A program made the position numbers and the translations under genes. The notes beneath the pieces were generated by a model. It saw nothing but the letters and a program-made list of their open reading frames with translations, made no database searches and was not told where the DNA came from. Shown piece after piece: positions 1 to 11,863 of a DNA stretch of 64,000 nucleotides (position 1 is the first letter of the stretch; each line of letters opens with the position of its first letter). Source of the DNA: Mactra quadrangularis. Lineage: Eukaryota > Mollusca > Bivalvia > Venerida > Mactridae. Location of the stretch: the NCBI GenBank assembly GCA_025267735.1, contig CM046304.1, positions 4,464,001 to 4,528,000 of the forward strand, given 5' to 3'.

Positions 1-55
1 CTAGTGTTACTGAAGTTCTGTAACTTTAGACAACCCTGAGCGTATGTTTCAACAT

Positions 56-254
56 TTGAGCGATAAGTTATAGAGTTAGATTATGATTGGGACTGACAAT
101 GTATAATTTGGACAGAATTGAAATCTTTTTATTTAATACTCTAGAAATCGTCTATTTGAATTTCCTATAAATATTTGCTTAAAATTCCGTCCAAAACTAG
201 ATTCTATACATATTCAGTTCAAATTACTATCCAACTCTATAACTTATCGCTCAA
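56..254. mobile_element. Hairpin MITE-like inverted repeat in MED25 intron 1
   Basis: The two ends are inverted copies of TTGAGCGATAAGTTATAGAG, and imperfect pairing continues inward for roughly 70 bases per arm, so the whole 199 bp could fold into one hairpin. There is no coding potential. No clear target-site duplication is visible in the flanks, so the transposon superfamily is unassigned. Confidence 0.6.
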
Positions 255-773
255 GTTAACTTAGTATGTGACACTTTGATGACGACAATGTCATATTGCC
301 GTATGTTTAACATCCTGTAAGTTTATTAGTAATATCCAAAATGGCGGGTGTAATAACAATAGGATAAGTCACGTCGGTAATTATTTGTTAATTTCGAGTA
401 ATGATGAATAAAAACAAGTTTTCAGATGTTTAAAAGTTGAAACATACGCATGTTATTTGACTTCCGTAACTCTAACTAACCCTCACACGGGTGGTCTACA
501 GTTACAGAACTTCCGTAACTCTTGAACCTGGGTCTAGAGTTACGATACCGTAACTCTAGCCACTGCCTTAGGAAAAACCCACAATTTGATTTTGATTTCC
601 GAATAATTGTCAAGGCCAGAACATGAAAAAACCATACATCTTCGTGTTTATGTAATAACTGTGAAACAAAAAGTATAATTAGATTTGGTAACAAATAGAA
701 ATAAATGTCAAACCAAAAGTGAAAAAATGACAATGGGTTTAGTCAGAATAAGATAATGTCTTGAGATTCTTAC

Positions 774-886
774 TCAAGTGTAGGTAAAATATAGTTGTTT
801 TTGATATCTTCTATGTAGGCCCCGAGATTGGCAGTACCTTCAACCACAAACACAACATCAGCTGGCGTCTTGTCCAGGGCAACCAT
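774..886 (-). CDS. MED25: Mediator complex subunit 25, first coding exon (partial)
   Basis: Read on the minus strand from the ATG at 886, this exon encodes 37 codons plus two bases and ends at a strong donor (GA|GTAAGA). The peptide contains [19 protein letters not shown] followed by KNNYILPTL, which I recognise as the start of the von Willebrand A domain of MED25, the domain that anchors this subunit to the Mediator complex for RNA polymerase II transcription. The remaining exons would lie to the left of base 1; nothing in 1-773 looks like exon 2, so that stretch is read as intron 1. It holds a hairpin MITE and several copies of CTTCCGTAACTCT. The family match rests on memory of the conserved N terminus, not on a search, but motif, start, phase and donor agree. 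Confidence 0.85.
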
Positions 887-1019
887 CTTCTAAATGACTG
901 CCGTTTGTAAAACACCCGTTTTTTATAGAAATACACGAGAAACACGACAATACTGAAATGTTTACGAGGAAGTAAATATTATATCTAAAAGACACTGAGC
1001 GGTAAAAAATACTCAAACA

Positions 1020-1046
1020 AAACGCCCCGCCCCCAATTTTCGATCC
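1020..1046 (-). promoter_or_regulatory. GC-box upstream of MED25
   Basis: GCCCCGCCCCC at 1024-1034 is a near-consensus Sp1/KLF GC box, about 140 bp upstream of the MED25 start codon in a region otherwise rich in A and T. There is no TATA box at a fitting distance. This is consistent with a housekeeping promoter, and the role is inferred. Confidence 0.45.
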
Positions 1047-1689
1047 CGCCTCTTCACATTGTAGGTTTAGTTTGCGGATGACAAATAATTATCTGCGGAT
1101 CGTAACATCGACAACCACTTAACGGCGGATCATTAATATTTTTGAATGAAAAAAACGGTATGAAGAAAAAATGAAACACCCGGTCTTACATTAACGTTGA
1201 TCTAGTTTCTAATAATTACAGACTGTGTTTGAAATATATATGATATTTAACCAGTTTAAAGTTCTGTTAATTTGACGAAGATAGAAAGGAAACATAGTTA
1301 TCCAGAACTTATTTATAAAATATGGTGTACATTTCTTATGCCAAGTCATTAAGTCGTAGTTATTATTGTTCCCAATAATAATCAATGGTATTACATAAGT
1401 ACGGAATAACCCATCGTCGGAAAACCACGGTACTCAATATGTTATTATCGTTGACGTAATACCCTGGACTACCGAGGAAGGGAATAATCATACAAATATT
1501 AAATCTACGAACACTATATTTTATATAGCTCGTTTAGAATAACACGATACATTGTTTACATACATTTGTAAAACATAAAATATTGTTTAAATTTGTCTCA
1601 AGGTACCCTAAAAGAGCTATACTAACAGTTGTATTTATAAACTGGCATGAGAAACTAAAAAAAAGCTGTGACCAAAATCTTTTTTTCTA

Positions 1690-1890
1690 TTGGATTTAAC
1701 GCCGTATCAACACAATTATGTAATTAAAATACGGCGTCCTGCGCACCTTACCTAGCTTTTCTGGACCCTTGTCTATTACCAGTACGCACCTACCCTTCCA
1801 CAAGGCCGAAAAATTCTCCATATAATCTAATCAATGGAGGAAAATTGACATTATTGTCAAAATGGAAGAGTATAACCTCCCCGGGTGGGA
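1690..1890 (-). mobile_element. Truncated tRNA-derived SINE (family 3)
   Basis: Resembles the minus strand of the SINE body also seen at 19038-19290, 48367-48604 and 56815-57089 (shared stretches include CCTTCCACAAGGCCG and TCTATTACCAGTACG). The tRNA-like head with the promoter boxes is missing here, so this copy is truncated. The rest of 887-2190 shows no gene beyond the GC box. Confidence 0.6.
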
Positions 1891-2809
1891 CCAATATCTT
1901 AAAAAATCTGCAAATATATTTTATATATTTGTAGAATTTTTAAAAACCCAAATTTTTAAAAATTCTTAAAATATATAAAATTCAAACATATCCCTATTCC
2001 TTTATATACAAAAGATACAGTTTTCTGAAACTGCATATGCATGTAATTTTCTTTAAAAAATGTCTAACCAAACACACCATTTATGAACGAATAGTGTATT
2101 TATTTCAACTTCATTTTGTGCCTTTGTTATTTCACTTAAAATTGGCTTAAACATTTTAAAACAAGAAAGTCGAATTAAAATTTCTGTGTATTCAATCAAA
2201 ACGGACCATTAAGACTCCACTATTTTCCTGCTACTGTAAATCTGATTTTCAACAACGGGTTATATTAAGTTGAACTTTAATCTGGACACATTGACGTCAC
2301 TTTCGATATCTTAATAAGGTTCGACACCCGAAAGTGATGTCACATTCTTTTCCAAAGTTTAAAAGTTCTCAGGACAAGCCACAGTGAAAGGACAAATGCT
2401 GCGACTCCTCAATCAGTAGACGTGTATGCTCCCGTCTATGCTAGCCAGGCGATTTACCATTTTTCATCCGCGTTTACGCTTCAAACAAACCACATACACA
2501 AGCGGACACATAGTCAAACAGCCTTACTCCTAAACTTTCATATGTCTAGTTGACTATTTTTCTGAAATTCAACATAGACGATTGAATTTGAAATAAGCAT
2601 ATACATGTGCAGTCTGAGTTAATGTATTTTATTTATCGTTGATTTTCAATAACAATTAAACATACGATTTTCATAAGTAATATACAAGAAAACCATGCAA
2701 CAGTAAATGAAACAAATTAACAAAGACGCTTTGATTTATCATTGATATCCAATAACACTCCAAACAATATCATAAATAGTCTGGAGTAATAAATAAAATA
2801 GTAGGTTAT

Positions 2810-5800
2810 TTATATTGAACAGACGACACAAGCCAGTTCCCGCCCATCTACATACGGAGGACATGAGAGAGTACCGCCACAATGAGCTTCCACAAAGTAC
2901 AGGGAATTTTCTGCATCAATATCGCCGCTATGTGGTACGACGTCTGGTCGCCGGTCCAAACAAACATATTCAGTACTATCAGCATAACCAGCATAACCAC
3001 CGACGAGATATCCGCTGTATTCTTTAGTCCAGCCACTATAGCAATCAGTACGTCCAGGAATCATTACACTTGTGCCTCGTGAGACGTAGCATAAAGCACA
3101 GGGAGCCTCGCTTCTTCCAACGTACGTTCCGAAAAAGGGTTGTTGAGACGCAGATGAAAGGTGTGGGTTAAAATGATATTCCGTACCAGTCACCGATATA
3201 GCATTATCTTTGCTACTGGTGAAGTAATCCCAAGTTGGTTTGTCAGGTAAACAAACATAATTTGCCCCAGCTCCACCGGTCAGACGTGTTGACAAGTATG
3301 TATTGCCCATATATCCTAAAAGAGAATAAAAAAATATGTACATAAGATAATTGATAAAACGGCTTAGTCATTACACCATTGTTTTTTAACTGTTTACAGC
3401 AGATAAGAAAACGGCATTACAACTTTTAAGTCAATTTACTTTGCAGTCATAATTAAGTTAGCACCTAAAAGCTCTTTTTTAGCAAACAAGACACCACATG
3501 AACTTGTTGCTTTTGACAGGCGACTGACAAATGAAGGAGTTTACGAATTCACATCTAAAGCTATATATTCTTGACTTCTAAAAACTATATCTGCCGGATT
3601 ATGCCTTGTACATGTATATTACAAATTCAATAAAGAGGACAATTGTCTCACAGAGTAATGACCACAATGCAGAAAAAAACTTTATGATTAATATATGCAC
3701 ACAGTTGAGCATGCCATACAATAAAATATGTTTCATTTATTCGTTAACATAATACCATATGCTACTCGAATAAAGTGTTCGTGATTTAAAGTGAGAGAAC
3801 ACGATGTCTACTAATTGACTTTTGAAATTATGATTATCATTTTACAATTTATATGTATACAGATATCAAAAATATTAATATTTACAATTTAAAGCCTACT
3901 CAAGTAACGTTGATATTATATGCTGATACATGAATTGGAACACTGTTCAATTTCAACAAAATAACACTATATAAAACGCGGCTGATTTCGTCGGCTAGTA
4001 ACGGACCTAAACGATCAATGACAGAACATGTGTAAGACTGATGTTACTAACCTGCGTGAACAAGAGTGGAACCATTTCCAGGACATGTTGTTCTACCCCA
4101 TCTGATATACGTGTCACCTGCGTCTGTAAATACATGAAAGATAGATTGTAAAACATTATAAACAACAAAAATAATTTGTAAAGGAACAGAGGTAACAATT
4201 TTAGGTCATGCATAGGAAAAAATATAATCAAAAGTATGAAATCATGTAGAGCAGTTGTCAGTCACTGATGGAAGTATACATCCCTAACTTACATAGTTAA
4301 GGTTCTGGAACTGTAATGGTGACCATCCACAATCCTTATAATGATATTGTTTCTTGAATCTATACTATTAGAGACATTGAATGGTGAATTTTTTAGAGAA
4401 GTTTACCGTTCATAACTTAAGTTATGTGCATTTTATAACGTGACCCTTGATTTTCAAAAAGTCCGTAAATTGTGCTGTGACAAAAATGAAAAAAAAACAC
4501 ATTTTTTTTCAAATTCTGCAGTTTTATATTCAAATTTTAATCAATTTTCTTGTTACACAATCGTGTCATGATTAACCAGAACAATCAGATTACACTTTGG
4601 ACCAATACTTATAAAAATATAGTGCTTTGTATACATGTACCCATAAGCAAAAATCCGAGTTTTTGAGAATGTTAAAAAATAACTCAATCTTTAAAAGCTA
4701 ATATCTCAAGTTTAAAGTTAGTTAGACACATGCAACCAGTTTTAAAATTTTCTGCAGTCTTTTCTGCTCATAATATGAAATATTAAAGAAATTTTACCGT
4801 TTCTAATTTTCTTATAAGATTCTGTATAAGATTACTATAATGAAACTGCAAGATAATTTTTAGCGAAAAATTACGTCAAAATGGTAAATTACATATAATA
4901 CTCTTTTATACAAATATATCATCCAAATTGGTACTGGATAAAGAAATATGAATGTAGAACTCTGCATTATCATATGAAAACATTCTCTTTACTGATTTTA
5001 GCTGGTTTGAGGGAAATATTAGAAATTAACTTACAACTTAACACGTTTTTTCGTAAAACATTCTGACTAGTTCGGAATAACGGAATCAAACCTTTTTGTA
5101 GTAGAGACTCTTGGTTGACTATTACAGTTTTGACTCGTTTGACACTTTTAAAAGTCCATTCTGACCAGCCAGAAAATATCAGAGGAAGTTGAGCAGGCGC
5201 GTTAAACCCTATCCTGTGGTGTTTTCTGCAATAGTTTCGCATACACAATTTGACACCAGACTTAGTAATGTTGGCATATTTTGAGCCTTAGCTTTCAAAT
5301 AATGCTGATTATTGTATCATTTACTTTATAAGTAGACACTGATTATATTGAAAACAGAAAAGTACTACGATATTGTCTTCATATGCCTCACATGGGCGGT
5401 ACCAGCGGGGGGGGGGGGGGGGTTCAGGGGGATAGAATTTAGAAAATGTATATGTCCATTAATGTATTTCTTGCTTGAAAGTCATTTTTAAGTAGTATGA
5501 AGCAATTTTTCTCGGTGCTTAACATATATTTAATGGTTATGTAGTTTTTATTATCAATATGTTGCATTTTTTTCTGCAAAATGTGTATAATGTGGTTGTG
5601 GTTCGAGGTTCGGACCCCCCCCTAGAAAAGGTCGGACCCCCCTAGAAAAGTTCTGACACCCCCCCCCCTAGAAAAAAATCCTGGAACCGCCCCTGCCTCA
5701 CTATATTCTACCGCATACCAAATTGCTGAATATGGCGATGTATTGTGCGTCATGTAGTATTGAGGTGATATCTAGCGGTTGTGATGGCAAATTTGAATCG

Positions 5801-7052
5801 CAAATACAAGATGAAACAGTGCATTTTACACCCGCACACACAGAATTAACCCAATAGTTATGATCCTATACGACGTAACATCGTTTTGTCGATAAACCAT
5901 TATTTTTACATTAACGACCTCGACGATCACGCTGTCTAGTCCATTCTGGTCAGACCGTTTATGTAAAGAATGTCTAGCTTCTAGTTTCGCCATTTTCATT
6001 CTATAAATAGAAGGTGAAGATATCACCTCTATACTAAGACCCGCAACCGACCCTAAGTTCGGCGTTTGGTACGCAACAGAATAAAGTGCGGCGCATGAAG
6101 ACAAAATCGTTGGATTTTTTCGTTTTTTGACAAACTCGTTGTTGAAATGTAAAATAAATGATCACTCATAGCTACAGGAATATAAATCTATATATACAAA
6201 GTACTTTTAAACCTCTGTAGGTATAGGTACATAGTTAAACCGTGTAACCTAGTTTCGATTTCAAATTACTGTGTAAAGAATGACAGATGTAAACACGTTA
6301 TGATGAAGGTTTAACTACCGGTATAAAAGTTTAATTTAATGAGGTTAGTTGGTTGGATAGTCAAGTTTTATTGAGTAGACACAAAATTCATACTCTTTTT
6401 GTTCAGTATACTTGAAGGGGGAAATTGATAGAATGTAAACATTGCCACGTGTTTTCAGGTAAATAAACAGTTTTACCCGTGATGCGCGGCGTCTCCGTAC
6501 AGAGGTCAGTCAGACCGTTTGTGTACAGAATGCGCCATTTTCGGAAAATGTGTTACACTATGACGTCATGGAAAAACCGGATCGCGAGGTGAAAATTACT
6601 AAAAATATCAATTACAAAACTTGACGACGACAGCTTTTGGGTAAAACCGGATTATACCGAGTGTCGAAGTTTACCGAAGTTAGTTACAGTTCCAGAACCT
6701 TAAAAGCTTAATCCAGACAATTATTCTTTCTATGAATGGTAGGAAGGTTCATTTACCGCCGTCTAATGACATAATACCCAATTATATAAATGTTGATTTC
6801 TTAATTACTTTCATAAGAGTTCTTTGTTTGTAGTTGTGTCTTCAATGCAGTTATCTCCGTGCTCTGGTCAGTGATTTTCGTGTTTTGGTCGGCAATTTTT
6901 GTATTCTGGTCAGCAATCTGTTTCTCTAACTCTGCAATTCTGGTCACAATATCTCCTTCAGTATGAAGTAGAAGACGTTTGGAAGATTCTGCTAGAATTG
7001 ACACAATCACCAGTCCAAGGAGCAACATCGAAACATTTATACGATAGTCCAT
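2810..7052 (-). CDS. Gene A: short-chain collagen C4-like secreted protein, 3-heptad coiled coil
   Basis: Three exons on the minus strand: 7052-6809, 4123-4052 and 3315-2810, joined by GT-AG introns in phase 1, giving 273 residues. Exon 1 has a signal peptide (hydrophobic core MLLLGLVIVSILA, probable cleavage after A), a short linker, then three IADQNTK-type heptads and ITALKTQ. Exon 2 encodes GDTYIRWGRTTCPGNGSTLV, typical of bivalve C4-like proteins, with an N-G-S glycosylation sequon. Exon 3 is the Cys-rich C-terminal domain (VCLP, PCALC, DCYSGW, VCLD, HCGG, SCPP, CVVC). There are no Gly-X-Y collagen triplets; the coil takes their place. A likely extracellular oligomeric protein of unknown function. 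Intron 1 is swollen by a 2.4 kb TTAA element. A polyadenylation signal lies at 2633-2628. Confidence 0.85.
4301..6699. mobile_element. 2.4 kb TTAA-flanked DNA element in intron 1 of gene A
   Basis: The ends are inverted copies of GGTTCTGGAACTGTAA, and each side is flanked by TTAA (4297-4300 and 6700-6703). Gene D carries the unfilled site at 35381-35384, where the same flanks meet at a single TTAA. A TTAA target and precise junctions are hallmarks of the piggyBac superfamily, also seen in some Kolobok and Sola elements; the terminal bases do not decide. No transposase frame is visible, so it is probably non-autonomous. Its right part (about 5700-6540) is a reverse copy of the repeat downstream of genes C and E. 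It contains a nested element at 5392-5694. Confidence 0.85.
5392..5694. mobile_element. 303 bp G/C-tract MITE nested in the TTAA element
   Basis: The termini ATGGGCGGTACCAG and TGGAACCGCCCCT are near-inverted repeats, and GCCTCAC is duplicated on both sides (5385-5391 and 5695-5701). Related copies are at 19362-19659 and 48684-49001, with the cleaner terminus GGCGGATCCAG. Each carries a run of G near one end and repeated C-runs with CCTAGAAAAG near the other. It is non-coding. A 7-8 bp duplication would fit a hAT-like element. Confidence 0.75.
6855..6917 (-). repeat. 21 bp coding minisatellite, 3 units (gene A)
   Basis: Three in-frame 21 bp units encode IADQNTK, IADQNTK and ITDQSTE, followed by the degenerate ITALKTQ. 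This is the shortest array of the four intact paralogues. Confidence 0.85.
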
Positions 7053-7560
7053 TTTACACTCTCTTAATAAATGTTATATTATGTGAAGTTATGACACAAT
7101 TATTAAGTTTATGCCTCGCTGATTTTTTTATAGAGATAAGTCAATGTAATGAGTCTATAATGTATTGTAATGAAAGTTCAAACAAGATAAGAATTATAAA
7201 ATATGTAGGTCATATGGGATCAGTGTCTTTGATAAAATGAAGTTTTTAATGAGTTTCAAAAAGATGCGGCGTATATATGGAACAAGTTAGTAGTTCATTC
7301 CCTTTTTAAGAGAGTCAACATATGTGACTCAGTTGGTTCCCTTTGGTTCTTAAATGAATAATTTATGTTTGTGTCATAAAACGATAACAATTGATATAAT
7401 AAGGAATGATGCCACATTGACTTATAATATGCTTTCATGTATGTAAGACGACAATATTCTCCGTACATAATATATAGTGTTGGATATTCAGTGAAGCTTC
7501 AATTTCAGTACTTTCGAAGTCGATGGTCTTAATAGCGAAATTGTTTCTAAATAGGGGTTT
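7053..7560 (-). promoter_or_regulatory. Conserved upstream region of gene A
   Basis: About 500 bp upstream of the start codon is closely similar, in inverted orientation, to the regions upstream of genes C (11864-12399), D and E. A TATATA at 7272-7277, next to the conserved GCGGCGTATATA, could be the TATA box, putting the start of transcription around 200 bp before the ATG. The TATA assignment is inference; the conservation is seen directly. Confidence 0.5.
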
Positions 7561-7562
7561 AA

Positions 7563-7909
7563 AGGTACTCATTCACAGATTTCAACTTAAATATCAACTT
7601 TTTCTAAAACTATCAAAATTGTATGAAAACATTTTTGGAAGCAGGAAAGTAGTGTGTTGATAATGACAATTTTAGTATAAATTGACAAATAACTAAAAAT
7701 GATGGTGTTTCACGTAGGAAAAAATCCACCCCTTTTGTAACGGTATAGACAATTTTAGTGCATTTTTGTGACTTTTATTGTATATATTTTGTATGCAACC
7801 AATAGATGAATTTGTCTGAAAATATTAAGAATTATTGTAACCTTTTGACACCATTACAGACACTGAATGATATTCTGAAATTACAGAAAAAAATTGTGAG
7901 CTAGTACCT
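7563..7909. mobile_element. ~350 bp inserted repeat in the upstream arm of gene A
   Basis: Starts AGGTACTCATTCACAG and ends TGTGAGCTAGTACCT, imperfect inverted termini. The matching arm upstream of gene C passes straight from the left to the right flank (around 11850-11865) without it, while gene D has it. So it entered the A/D arm before the block duplication. No clean target-site duplication was found. Confidence 0.45.
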
Positions 7910-7999
7910 ATAATTTCTTTCAAATAAAACTCTCACTTGAGACTTAAATGGCGTCAAAAATTCTTTTACTATAACTAGGATGGTCTTCATAGCAGAATG

Positions 8000-9735
8000 C
8001 AGCGATATTTTTACCTCTGCGTCCCGCGTCTGTGACGCACAATTTCAGCTAAAAACCCATTGCTTCTTGACATGTGCGTTCAGCTGGACGCATAACGCCG
8101 TGGAAGTGGCAAGTAGACGTGTAAAATAATAATCGGCGGGCTGGCACAAATGACAACTCTGCTCAGAGTTTTGCGTAATTAATAGCTGTAATTAACAACT
8201 TTACACCGTTAAACGTCATGTGTTCTGAATATTTCGACATATTTCATTGGTTCTTTGTTATCAGTGACCAATCAAACTGACTTTTATATTGTACTCAGTT
8301 GTTGATATCAACAGGCTTTTATCGATGACGTAATTTAGGAGTCTTGACCTCGCTTTCTAGTTAAATACTGGTGTTTAGTTTCTTCTTGTATATAACAAGT
8401 GTTTGGTACATTAGAGATGCTAGTTATAAATCTTCTCAAATTGTTACGCTTAGAAGTCATTAGTTTAGCGCTTTGATTTAAAATTTACGACCAAATCTCT
8501 GCCATACACAGTGAGGAATGGTACAAGTTCTATTTCAGACAATTAAGATCATAACTTTTATTATGCCTTATCAATTATTACGACGGTTATGATTTGTTAA
8601 TGAACTTGAAGTCAATAAGCATAAATTCTGACTCTAACTAGCTCATTTCATGATGGTTTCTCAATTACATGATGGTTGAATCCATCCTGTATCAGTTGTT
8701 TTAACATGATGACGATCTGCGCTGTGAAACATTCGTCCTCAATAATGTTCGTACTCGATACGTTATGAACATTTTTAAAGAAATAAAGATTTTAAAATTT
8801 TACATTTGACAGTTTTTTATCAACTTGATTAACTTGAAAAATATGTCAACTGAATGGATGTTTATACGGTTAATTAAATTGATAAGAATACATTTAATCA
8901 GACTTAAGCTGTGAATGAATTACTTATTTTGTGAATTGTGTTGTCAAATAATTGTAATAACATAGTTTTCTTATGAAAAACCATCAGAATTACTGAAAGA
9001 TGCATTCAGGGTAAAAAAATGACTGTTGGTGGTTTTATAAAAAGGCATCTCAAGAGTTGTGAAATACAATGTATATCAACTAAATGCATAATCAATAATA
9101 TTTATTATTATGGACTTATTTCCACCAATATTTATACAACATTTTGGACTCATGCTTGAGAAATATTTTTGATTCTTTAAAAGTTTGCTCTATGAGTCAT
9201 TGATTATTAACTTTGAAAGCCTGAGTTAGAGACACATGTTGGATAATTCTTGTGATTTCTTAGCCAAAGAAATTTAAAAAATCACAAGACTTAAGTTGCA
9301 TCCTAAAATAAACATAGTTTGTTTGGTGTATGATATAAACATTTCAGCAACTTTTCAATTTTTACATAATTATTCCACCTGTCAACTGATTATTTGGACA
9401 GACAGAAAGTCTGACCATATATGCCTGTTTAACTGATAGTTTGAAGTCTTTGGTACAGACTGAGTCTGAGTCAATAAAACATGGAAATCTTAATTTCAAT
9501 TTATTGTTATGCTTTCCTGCAGTTTTGAAGGTGATACATGATTTATGGAGTTTACACTGTTATTAAAAGTAAAAGTTCATAAAGACATGTAGCCCTTTGA
9601 TACCTATGCTAAAAGTGGTATAAAATTGATGTTTGATTGTACATGCAGGGACCCATTGTTTCCATCATGGACCCATTGTTTTAAAACATGTGAGTTCTGT
9701 CGGACCCATCGAATTCATTTCTAAAAATATCGCTG
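8000..9735. mobile_element. 1.74 kb TIR element with 7 bp target duplication
   Basis: Begins CAGCGATATTTTTA and ends TAAAAATATCGCTG, a perfect 14 bp TIR. CAGAATG is repeated on both sides (7993-7999 and 9736-9742). Block 2 has the unfilled site with one CAGAATG at 36689-36695. There is no transposase frame, so it is non-autonomous. The CAG...CTG ends and 7 (possibly 8) bp duplication resemble hAT-like elements, but the superfamily is unproven. Confidence 0.85.
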
Positions 9736-10037
9736 CAGAATGTATATTTAATTTATTCAGATATATTAAATTGTAATCAAAAAGACATATATAACAAGTT
9801 GTATTTGCGTTGTGATCATTTCAAGATGTGGCTAAAAGATGTTACGTTTTTTCAATTTGCCAGGCATTAACTTATTGATAAAGCTTTATACTTTTTTAAC
9901 CAATCTTGAAATTATATTTCCAAACGTGAAATTGGTTAACATTTTAATTAGATAGATACCTGTCTGAAGCTCACACTTGACGTGGCTTCCTTGTGTTGCT
10001 TATTGATGCCCCCAGACGCTGACTAACCAATATTCCC

Positions 10038-10125
10038 GTTGTCGGCAACCACAGTACTTTCTTCCGTTACAATACATAACGCAGCATAGCGGATTTATGT
10101 ATCGTGGGATAACCGACGATGCAAT
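10038..10125. repeat. Short dispersed palindromic repeat
   Basis: GTTGTCGGCAACCACAGTAC pairs imperfectly with ATCGTGGGATAACCGACGAT about 60 bp further on. Related palindromes or half-copies are at 30708-30775, 36995-37080, 24262-24296 and 53240-53282. It looks like a small MITE family; some copies lie in EXD1-like introns. Confidence 0.45.
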
Positions 10126-10307
10126 ATTCATAGACTGAAGTGTAAATTGTCAAAATGCTGTTACGCTGTTTTCTTGTTTGCTGTAAATGATTTTTGGGTA
10201 GTAAACTTTTATGTACGCATTGAAAAAGCAACTCTTAATGTTTTAGTAAAATAAGACCATGATATAAGAAAGAGGTCAATTACATTAATACATATAAACT
10301 CGTACAG

Positions 10308-10805
10308 GATATATGGGCAGTACCTTCATTTCAAGTCACCGTTCCGGTGGAATTGGAGCTGAGGCAAATTATGTTTGCTTACCTGACAAGCCAACTTGGG
10401 ATTACTTTACAAGTAGCAAAGATAATGACATATCGGTGACTGGTATCGACTATAGTTTTAACCCACACCTTTCATCTTCATCACAACAACTCTTCTTTGG
10501 AACATTTGCCGGAAGAAGCGAGGCTCCCTGTGCTTTATGCTACGTCTCACGAGGCACAAGTGTCATGATCCCTGGACGTACTGATTGCTATAGTTGCTGG
10601 ACTAAAGAATACAGCGGATATCTGGTGGGTGGTTATCCTGGTTATGCATGTTTATTTGGACCGGAGACCAGACGTCATATCACATAGTGGCTATTATAAT
10701 AGTGAAAACTCGCTGTTCTTCTTAGAAGCACTTTGTAGCGGGACACTCTCATGTCCTCCGTATGTTGATGGACGGAAATTAGCATGTGTCGTCTGTTCTA
10801 TATAA
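10308..10805 (+). pseudogene. C4-like exon 3 pseudogene, block 1
   Basis: A splice acceptor (GTACAG|GATATATGG) is followed by an exon-3-type C4-like domain (VCLPDKPTWDYF, PCALCYVSRG, DCYSCWTKEYSGY). Next to the intact paralogues it lacks 14 bp (TGACAGTACTGAAT) after GGTTATGC, which shifts the frame and ends it at 10687; the lost frame resumes as similarity to the normal stop at 10805. It has two extra residues in the GGIGAEANY segment and a Gly-to-Cys change in SCW. No exon 1 or exon 2 lies upstream on this strand. It is therefore a partial, broken gene copy. Confidence 0.85.
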
Positions 10806-11399
10806 ATAATCTACCATTTTATGAATTACTGGATTATTAATGATATTGTTTGGGGTGTTATTGAACATCAATAATAAATAAAATACATCAATTCAAAGTG
10901 CCTTTGTTAATTTGTTTCATTTACCTATGCTTAATGTTAGAAAATTTGGACAACTGTGGTGCATTGTAATTTAAGAGCAAGACCGTTTGACCGTGTGTTT
11001 CATTGATAATATATTTCACAAAATTTAAATGTTAGAATTAAAATTATCACTGTAAACACACAGAGCAAAGGTATTTTCTATAGTAGAAATAAACACGCTT
11101 ATATCATGGCGTAAGAGTTACAATTTCTGGTTTTAAAATAAGATTTACAAAAGCTACATCTTGACAAAAATATAGCACCATTTCAATGCTTAAATCATAA
11201 TTAACAAGAAGCCATTGTGTATGTATTTCATGCAAATTGATATAAGAATACTTAGCTAGGGTATATATATATAACACTAATTAAATATCTGATTGAGTGA
11301 CGACTCCGTTAGTAAAACATATTAATCAGCATGAACTTTACTAAAAGAAAATATATATTGCTACAAAAATTGGACATTTACTTTATTTGTTTCTAAGCC

Positions 11400-11706
11400 G
11401 CCCAGCTAGCTCAGTTGGTAGCACGCAAGTGTACTGATCGAGGGTTCGTAGGTTCGTTTCCCGGACAGTGCATACTAATGTTGAGATTGGTCATGAAATT
11501 ATTCCTACGGTCATTCTCCCTCCTACAAATTATTTTTAATTATGTTGGGCAGTTGTCTGTTACTGACGAAAGTATGCGCTTAGTAGTTGGTTAACAGCTA
11601 AATCCAGGGATTTAGCCTTTTCAGGAGGAGGGAGTAGGTTGACTGACTGCTGATATATGACCTATACAATGTGTTGCAATGGCGTAAAACCAACCAGACA
11701 AAAATC
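11400..11706 (+). mobile_element. tRNA-derived SINE (family 1)
   Basis: A tRNA-like head with an A box (TAGCTCAGTTGG) and a degenerate B box (AGGTTCGTTTCCC) is followed by a conserved body ending near GGCGTAAAACCAACCAGAC. The same family is at 24465, 38373 and 53452 (plus) and 25125-25368 and 54295-54541 (minus). Confidence 0.8.
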
Positions 11707-11863
11707 ATCATGTTTCTGCTCATTGATTACAATATTTTAAGTTAATAAATCTGAATAAATGAAATGTACATTCTGCTTTGAAGACCATCGTGGTTATAGC
11801 ATATCATGTAATTTTTGACGACATTTAAGTCTCAAGTGCTTCATTTGAGAGAACTTAAACCCC

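Noticed and set aside
2815..3082. Open frames on the plus strand over gene A exon 3, with similar ones at the other exon 3 copies
   Set aside because: They overlap strongly conserved coding sequence on the opposite strand or in another frame and have no motif or splice context of their own.
11400..11475. Functional tRNA gene candidates at SINE heads (also 13566, 19038, 38373, 57089)
   Set aside because: Repeated bodies follow each head and the cloverleaf positions are decayed, so they are SINEs rather than tRNA genes.
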